Assembly (NCBI GenBank): GCA_030867875.1 | Contig: JAOWCC010000936.1 | Location: forward strand, 75,053,032 to 75,117,031 | Origin: Actinernus sp. WN-2022 | Taxonomy: Eukaryota; Cnidaria; Anthozoa; Actiniaria; Actinernidae | Reading direction: 5' to 3' | DNA length: 64,000 nucleotides | Shown: one piece after another, positions 36,737 to 45,700 of the stretch | Position numbering within the stretch: the first letter of the stretch is position 1 | Layout: each line of letters begins with the position of its first letter | Made by a program: the position numbers and the translations under genes | Notes under the pieces: generated by a model | Seen by the model: only the letters and a program-made list of their open reading frames with translations | What the model was told of the DNA's origin: nothing | The model's database searches: none

Positions 36737-39700
36737 GCATCACCCCAAACCATACTGAACACTCTTATTTTGTGATCTTTAAATGCTTGCTATTCATTTC
36801 TCGTTTACTCAACCATCTTCAAACTCATTAAACATGTGGCAGGGTTCATTTAAAAATAAAATGAAATTAGTTTTGAATTTTATTAAATTTACACACCTTG
36901 GTCCCAGTCGAAAGGGCTAATAGGTACTTTAAAACCAGACTTAAGTTATTTGCTTACTTCTTCATCTCTGATATCTTTGATTGTGTAACTGACGATACTG
37001 ATTCCCATGTTGACAAGATCAGATGATGCAACCTGAATGCAAAATAGATGCATGGAATCTATGACCAAAAATCTCTGGTATACCACGTAGCAACTTCCAG
37101 CTATAAGTGATTAACTTGTCAATATAGGAAAAGATGGAGGGTAGGTGCCATTTGCAATGCAAGTACTAGCAACAGGCAAGCAATGCACAACTAAGGAGGC
37201 AACCATGGCAACCATGCCATGGTTCAACCCCTGGCACCCATCACACTGGTTTCACAGTGGAAAAAATATACCTTCCATAGTAGGAGTGGGGTTGGTGGGG
37301 CAATCCGGCAAGCAAATGTTAAGCATTTGACGACCTCGTTATGCATGCGCCAAATGAGCACTGTCCGCTGGCCAATAGCTATTTGCAAAGCTATCCCAAA
37401 ATTACTCACAATGGGGGCAAATTCGTCACACAAGATGACCCATTAAGCATGCAACAATGAGAACAATAATTTTTATGCTGGCCAATCTCTCAGTTAACTA
37501 TGATTATTAAGGTTACCGGATACCTTCGCGGGTCTCTCTCATTAATAATTTTGTACACGCGTTGTTTTAAAGAAAACTATAGAAACCTAATATATAGCTC
37601 TGTAAAGCTTATGAAGTGCAGAATATGCTGAATGGATTTGTTTTAAAAAATATTGAATTGTAAAGCAATGCTAAGCCAACAAACGCAAAACTGACAAGGT
37701 TTATAAAAGTGAATTAGCAGCCTTTGGGTTAACGCATAAGAACAATTCAACTGCACAATGTCAATCAGCATATGACAGCCTAAAAAAGGGTGTGAGCATT
37801 TGTTAATATTTTACTTCATTCAAATGCAATTCATTCCTAAAGTTTTAGTCTTCAATAATGTCCAAGTCACATTACGCAGGATACTCTACGAGGAAAAATA
37901 CTTTGAATATTGCTAAACGCTCACACCCTTTTCTTTGTCAGTAACTTATCTGTCTTTTGGCCGAGTTTTGTCAAAATCTGGCATGTCTGCATACCCTATT
38001 AATTCATTCAAAAGAGAGAGGATACGAAGAAAAACCTAGTCGGAGATTTGGCATGTAACGTTTTGTGAACATTTCACACCTCATCAAAGCAAATGTCAAC
38101 ACTTTGAACCAACTAGCCAATGACTATGCAAGGACCCCTGGAGCTTCAAAGCAGTAGTGAAATTTGCGGGAAATTGGTAAATACATGTAGGTCATATTTC
38201 ACAATAAACCTTTTGCTCTCACAACAATTCAACAGTTTCGCTGAGTTCGAGAGCCGATAAGTTTCATTCCCAAAGTTCCACAACAACTGCAAGTTGATGT
38301 CCTCTCAAGCTCACGATTGAGAAGTTGAGGATTGACAACGGCCCAGGAGTGAAACTCGGATCTGAATCAGTCATCGCTGCTCGCGTCCTCAGTCTCTTCA
38401 AATGACTTGCTGGTTCCTGGTAAGCCAAACAACAGTTTAAGCCTGCTAGTGCTGCTTATATTTGGAGTTGACCCTGAAGTTGAAGGTTATTCTTCGCTGC
38501 CTTTCGCATGTTCTTCGAACCACGAGCCTTTGTCGCTGTCCACAAGCTCAATCCTCGTTTTACCAAATTCCTCCTTATCGCCGGTTTCCTTTCTTTTTTG
38601 GTCTAGGGTTTGCTTTATGTTTTACCCAAGGACTTTGCTTTTCTCTTTTGGATTTCCCCATACAAATGATTGATAAGACTCTAAATGCACGTTTGTTATT
38701 TTGAAGAAGGGAAGCTACAACAACAGTATGCAAATTACTTGGATAACAGCTCCCGCTAAAAGTTCACAGGGTGCATGTGGCACGTAAAGGGATTATAACG
38801 CCTCGTGATTTATATAGTTTCCTTCTAAATACGTTTTTTTCTAAATATCTCGCAAGCTTTTATATCTTTTGACATAATTTTTTTCTAAATTGTAGAACAA
38901 TCCATAAACTTTCCAAATAATCAATAATATTTTTTACAAAAAAACATGCCTTCAAGGTATCCGGTAACCTTAAATCTCATTAAAACTGCACACACATTGA
39001 CCAGGGGTACCCGGTAAGTCATATTCTGAAGTCAGATTGTCCATCCAACTTACCTCAAAAACACTCTTGGAAAACTTTTTTCGATCCCTGTAGATTTCCT
39101 AAAAAGAACATGCAATATCAATATTTTTTTCTTATTACCATAAACAGCAGCAGATAAGCTGCACCTTTTTACCAAAAAAATTCATTTCAAATCATGGGTG
39201 CAGCTTATCTGTGAGAACATCTAGAAAAGGTCCAATAAATTTCTATAAATTAACATTTTTTTAAAACAAAGTCTGAGATAAAAACTACACGTGACACACA
39301 AAAAAAAGTGGCCCCTAAAAGAGCCATTCTTATTCCAGACCCTTGTTCCGTTAAATCTTCTTCATTAAAAGATCTTTTAAGCGGTTAACAGTCGCTTTTC
39401 TCAAACAACTACCGGTAAATGTCACCAGACACGGAATCTCCATTCCACCGCAAAGCTTTTAGCATGTTGCCATTTCCCAGTAACTTCAACAGTGACCAGG
39501 GCTTGACCTTAACGGTAGTCAACTAGCCAAACACTAGTGGATTTTCAGTTTTGGCTAGTGGAAGTTGCTTGTTTACTAGCCATGTTGGCTACTAAAGTTT
39601 CTGTGACAACTTTTCTAGTAAATGGAAAATGCCATGATCATACCTTTGTTGTTATACTGCACAAATACTAACATATAATTGCGTAGAAATGATTACTCCT

Positions 39701-42700
39701 TTGCAATTTATAGCCATTTTGAAAAATCAAGAACTCAGCCAAGAGACTGGATTCTAGCTTACCCATCATGCAGTACTGTCATAAATCAAGCCGCCATCTT
39801 GTCTTTCTGCTTCAATAGATACATATGTATGTATTGACTATTGTTTTCAATGCTTCAAGGGGTATTAGAGACTTCTTATCTTCCACAAATTCCTCTAACA
39901 GTTTGAAAAGAAGAGTAAGTGATGATTCTAAAGGTCTGGAGAAACTTTGAAGAACTAATATAGATTGAATATAACAAATGTTACATTTTTTTAATGACTA
40001 GCAGAAAGGTCTCTTTGGCTAGTGAAAATTTACTTCTTACTAGCAGTAAGCCTACTAGCGAAAAAAGTTAAGGTCGAGCCCTGGTGACAGTCACTCTGAC
40101 AACAGTTATAGTTCCTCCACAAGCAAGAAACTACCACGCTATTCTGGAGTACTCATGTGCTAAATCACAAACTGTTTTTCTGCTGTTTAGTAGTTTCTCC
40201 CCGATAGATTACTTCCAGATGTCCTTGTAGTAAGATGTGATAACCATGTACAGCAGATGAAAAGGCAAACTTCTCACTGCACTCCATGTTGTTTTCATTT
40301 TGTTCTGTGCACACATGGCAGCATAAACCATAATTTTATCACACTTGACCCAGTCCCTCTTCCCAAAAAATGCCTGGTTACTAAGCTTTGATGAACACGA
40401 GCGCAAGCACCTTTTTGTTGACGTGAAATTCAGGACTACATTCAGCTAACAATCGAACTTGGACAAAATGTACCATCAAGCAAATGCTATGGAAAGTTTG
40501 GTTGTATATTTTTCTTAACTAAACGTTACTGTACAGTCTAACCTCCACAGTCATAGTTCCCATGATGGCACGTTGATGGCCCTCCAATGTCTCAAGGGCA
40601 ATATGACGAGTCTGTTCTGGGGTCTTCCCAAGGAACTGTTGGCATGCCGCATGGAGCATTTCCTGGTTCTGTCCCTGTATCTTGACCTAGTCAAACATGC
40701 ACATTGTGTTAGTATGATAAAACAAGGAATTTGATCTTTATGGCTTCATGCATGGTTCATTGTTAGAAAAAACTAGCTATCTAAAATATCATGTGAGATC
40801 TTGGCAATATCCTACAAGATTTGGCAGGATTATTTAATGTAAGATCCTATAAGATTTGACAGGATTATGTAAGATCTTGGCAAGATCCTATAAGATTTAG
40901 CAGGATTACGTAAGATCTTGGCAAGATCCTCTAAGATTCGGCAGAATAATTTAAGATCTTGGCAAGATCCTATAGGATTTAACAGGATAATTTAAGATTG
41001 TGTGCAAAGAATGTGTGCAAATATAAGTCTTTGTTTTGACATTTGTGTTTCAGCACGTGCTTCTCACACATTCCATTTTCCCTGTGAGCAGAACTCCAGG
41101 AAGTACATGTACAGTAATCAGCAATGTTTTCATTAAAAATAACATATTTTTCTTAATATTATCAGCTAGAGGAAACTATTTTCAAACTCCTAAAATATTT
41201 TAGACCACTGGTCTGTGTTTTAAGAAAGTCGTAACTTGATCTTGAGCAGACTAGCTGTCTTTAGCTTGTGACATTTTTTGGGATAAATAATAATTTGCCT
41301 TGTGTTTACTTTGGGCATATACTTGGCATTTACTTTTTTGTTTGCATTTACTTGCATGCAGAGGTGCCAGATTGTTACATAGGGTCTCTTATTCTGTATT
41401 AATTATCATCCATAAAGTGCATATGAAGCGAAAATTAAGTTGAGCTAATGTTAAAATGCTTTCGAAATAAGGAATAATGACATTTTCCAGGTTTTTGTAA
41501 TATTTATGCAAATGAGATGACCTATGACATCATTTTGTTTGCACATCCTCGGAGACAAATCACAAAATGAAGAATCTCTCTACAAGTAATGTGGTACTAT
41601 GGAAAATACACATTGTGCAAATTATGATGTTGCCATGGAAACATTCTGGCCCCAGGTTTCCACTACAAGTAACACAAACTTCCCTAAATTCACAATCTTT
41701 TTTGTGTGGGTCCAAAATAGGATTTGGAACAATGTAAGCATTGTATGTGAGTAGTTTAAGCAACTTATTTGTGACTACACACGGGAAAACATTTCACGTG
41801 GCCGTTCAAACGCTACAAACAACCGTTCCAATGCCACAAGCAATCCGTCTCTTTTATATTTCTCTTTTATATAATATTTCTCGTTACGGTAAATGTACTC
41901 AAAGTTCGACGAAATTCAAAGCCTTTGTTAAAGTTTGGTAGAACTCATACTGTTCGGTAGTCGTGTAAACATTAATGCAAAAGCGTTTGAATGCATATGT
42001 TGAACTCTTCGAACATTAATTTAGGGCAAGTCGTTCGAATGACTTGCCCTGACCATTCGAACGGATTGCCCTGACCGTTCGAACGGATTGCCCTGACCGT
42101 TCGAACGGATTGCCCTGACCGTTCGAACGGATTGCCCTGAATGTTCGAATGGTCAGGGCAATCCGTTCGAACGGTCAGGGCAATCCATTCGAGGTTTAAA
42201 TCACGCCATTTGAACGCTTACATCAAGCCGTTCGAACGGCTGCAGGAAATCGGTCGATTTTTTTTACTGACCGTTCGAACACGTTGAGAAACTGTTCGAA
42301 CGGGTTTTTAAAAGCGTTCATTGCACGTTTATTTTGCCGTTCGAACGGGATTTTAGTTAAGGTACGTTTTCCCGTGTGTGGTCACATTTTTTCTAACAAG
42401 GAAAGGAATTGGAATTTTATGTTCAAGGTGAAAGGTGCATGGGGCCATGAGAGTTTGCACAATGATGTGTACTTTTCATAGTGCCACATACAGTACCAGC
42501 CAGAAACATATGTACATTTGTTCGCAAAATTTTCGCGAGCAGATCGCGTGCAGTGTTCGCAATCTGTTCGTATTTTTTTCGTGAACTGTTCGCAATTTGT
42601 TCGCAAATTCTTCGTGAATTCTTCGCGAACGCATGTTGTTCGCGAACAAACATCGCGAGCATACAATACAGCCCAAAAATTTACACGCACAAGAAGTCCA

Positions 42701-45700
42701 GCAAGAACTTCTGGCAGGGCCAGAACCCGCAAGAAGTTGCAAGAACACGCAAGAAGTTTAACGAGTTGATAACTGCCTTTTTGCGGCTACATGTACACTG
42801 CAAGAACGTGCAAGAAGTCCACTCAATGTATTAGAACTTCAAGATGCGAGTACAGCGCACGCTAATTGCTAATTCGTGTTTGTTTACATTTTTGCACAGC
42901 AAATTATATCGAGAGCCTTTCGGTAATATTTTTTGCTGAACTCATTTTCAAAGACAACAAGATGTATTTTAATATTTATTTTAGCTTTTGTTTATGGTAG
43001 TGTTTCGCTGCACTCTACGAAATATCGTGAGATATTTCGTTTAGTACTCTGCGAATATTAGCACAAAACTTCGCTTCTTCGAAATGTCGATCCTTCGAAA
43101 TATCGATCCTTGCCTGTCCAAGATGAAGTTACTTTTTCCGGCTCACTCGGTCAGTTCGACCAACCCGAGTTGTAAACTTTATTCGGACTTTGATTAACTG
43201 AACTTTACGGCTCACATTCGAACGGTACAGGAGGACAACTGTAGAGTTTACTTCAGTTCAGTCAGTATAATCAGGCTATAAGAATATAAATATCATGCTT
43301 TGAACCCGAATCGAAGACCGGAAGGGTAATAATTACCGACGTTACTATAAATCACACGTCCCAACTTCGGAAGTGTGCAATTTTGTAAACTTTATCCGTA
43401 TATCCACAATAATATTCAGATCCGCCAGCCTTCCAGATCTTTGTAAAAGTCATTGCATAAAGTTTTCAAGTAAATTTGGACCATGCAGTTATCGAAATAT
43501 CGTGAGCCGTAAAATAAACAAAATAACGGCTGCTCGCTTAGTTCCCTCGCCGGCGGTGCGTGGCCCGCTTTAAAGCTTGACTCACTCACCGAGCGCAAAG
43601 CATAACACCAAATAAACTTTTGCTTCAGTGTAGTTTCACATTTACGGCAGATCCTTGTCTTGTTACTAGGTTTCGGCAGAATTCATTGTAAATGTAAATG
43701 TTTGCGTATTAAAATCTCAATTCTTCTTGGAGTCTGAATTTCCATGTGCAATCAGTCAAGCATGAACGTGTCAGTCTGATTTTTTACAGAACATCAACAG
43801 AGTTTTGAAGCAACGTTGTCGTATTGAAAGACATGCAAAAACTTCTATACTCTTACCAGAAAACTTCTTCTGGGAAAGTACAATTCCTTTTGAATTAAAA
43901 GAGCTTTAATGCATCGGATCGGATCAGTCAGTTCACGTAAACGGAAATTAATTGCGCCTTCCCGTGGTATTTGTGTCAGAAATGAGACACGCGTCTGGCT
44001 GACAGTTACGATTGAAGGGGACTTTTAAAATATAAGAATCTTGACTTTTTGACGCCTCTGGTACGCAGGGTATTTACCAAAACCATCTTACTGTATGTTT
44101 GTAAACTATTTGTCATGAATTCGAATTTGTCATGCGTTAATCCTGATTAAAGAAAGGTTAAAATACGAAATTGTGCAATGAACACGTACGCTTCGAAATT
44201 TCAACGTTGAAATTTTAAAATATAAGAATCTTGACTTTTTGACGCCTCTGGTACGCAGGGTATTTACCAAAACAACTTCAGGCGAAGCTTGAAATTTCGG
44301 ATCACGATATAACCTGGTCCGAATTTTCATTTGACAATGTGGGAAATATCTACAACACAAGCGTGATGGCTTGATTTCGTAGCTTGAAGAAGTGATGATC
44401 CACGAAGTCATATCTAGCGAGATGAATGTCAAGAGTTGTTCCGCGATCAACTGCGAACACAGAAGTTGATCGCGATCATTGCGCAAAATTTTTGCGAGCA
44501 ATCTGCGAACAAAGTCCGAACAATTCGCGAACATGGTGCGAGCAATTCGCGAAAAATGTACATATGTTTCTGGGTGGTACTGTATGTGCAAAGTTTAAGT
44601 ATTTTTTATTCAATACTTGTAGTGATATTCTTCATTTTGTGATTTATCTCCAAGCTATGCAAACAATATGTCAAAGGTAATCTCATTTGCATATTACAAA
44701 AACCTGAATATCTCATAAATGAGATGAGATGTTGACAAATGGAAAATGTCATTATTCCTCATTTCAAAAGCATTTTAACATTAGATCAACTTAATTTTCT
44801 CTTCTTGTGCACTTTAAATAAAATATCCGATCCTTAGACAGGGTATAGTTTTTTTTTGTTCCCCTAACTCTTGATATGCAATATTGTGCTTGAGGCTATA
44901 CTACCCACAGACAGAGAAATAAAAACAATCAGCTTAGTTGCAGAATACCCCCTCCACTCAAAAGATCGCTTGAAAACTTCGCTAAATTCTCCACTTTAGT
45001 TCAGGTGTATTTAGACTCGTTCTATGAATGATTCTGGGTCAAAATAGTTAGGTTTTTAGAGGGTTTGTATGAAAAAGTTGAGAAATGAAAAGGAGGGGGT
45101 ATTCTGCAATTACTCTGGAAAGGGTGCCCATTATATGATTTTTCACCCTTACTTCGATATCTCCATGGTTGTTATATTAATTAAGTTTATTAACATCATT
45201 TATCTTTTACCTGTGCTATTCCAGTCACTGAAATGGGAACCCCATGTCTGGTGTAAACCCTTGGGGACTCAACAATTAGAGTCATCGTATTCAATGAGAT
45301 CCTAAAATAGAATTACGGTACATTGACTCAATCATATGTGCATTGATCAGCATTTTCCGCGTTCCAAGTAAAATTCCTCGGTTCAGTATTCAAAACAATT
45401 AATCACAACATACGGTTTACGTTGCTTTTGATGCAAAATCATACGTTTCAAGATAAATCCTGTAATTAATTTGACACAAACACCCTTTTGGCCTTTACAT
45501 TTATACTGGTACGGCCTTTGATCAGTAACTGCAGCTGACAAGTGACAATGGCGTAAACAATAATTTATGATTATACAGGATTCGAAAACAGTACTTGCAT
45601 GCTCTAGCAGAGAAAGGAGTCGACTTTCGATATAGTACCGCTATATATCCCGTATTTTTACTGTATACTTAAGAACAACATGAAAGCAGCTGTAAATCTT

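Larger units (their letters stand above)
41414..44815. mobile_element. MITE split by two later insertions
   Basis: AAAGTGCATATGAAG at the left and CTTCTTGTGCACTTT at the right; arms continue inwards (AATTAAGTTGAGCTAATGTT against AACATTAGATCAACTTAATT; AATAATGACATTTTCC against GGAAAATGTCATTATT). The interior has been expanded to 3.4 kb by elements at 41771-42385 and 42485-44588. A related arm lies at about 23303-23470. Confidence 0.75.

Noticed and set aside
36438..36762. Proline-run proteins on the minus strand
   Set aside because: Translation of the poly-G tract and the MITE arm.
42382..42834. Four overlapping open frames of 80-117 codons
   Set aside because: They read through the TTCGCGAAC motif cluster on both strands; no family resemblance.
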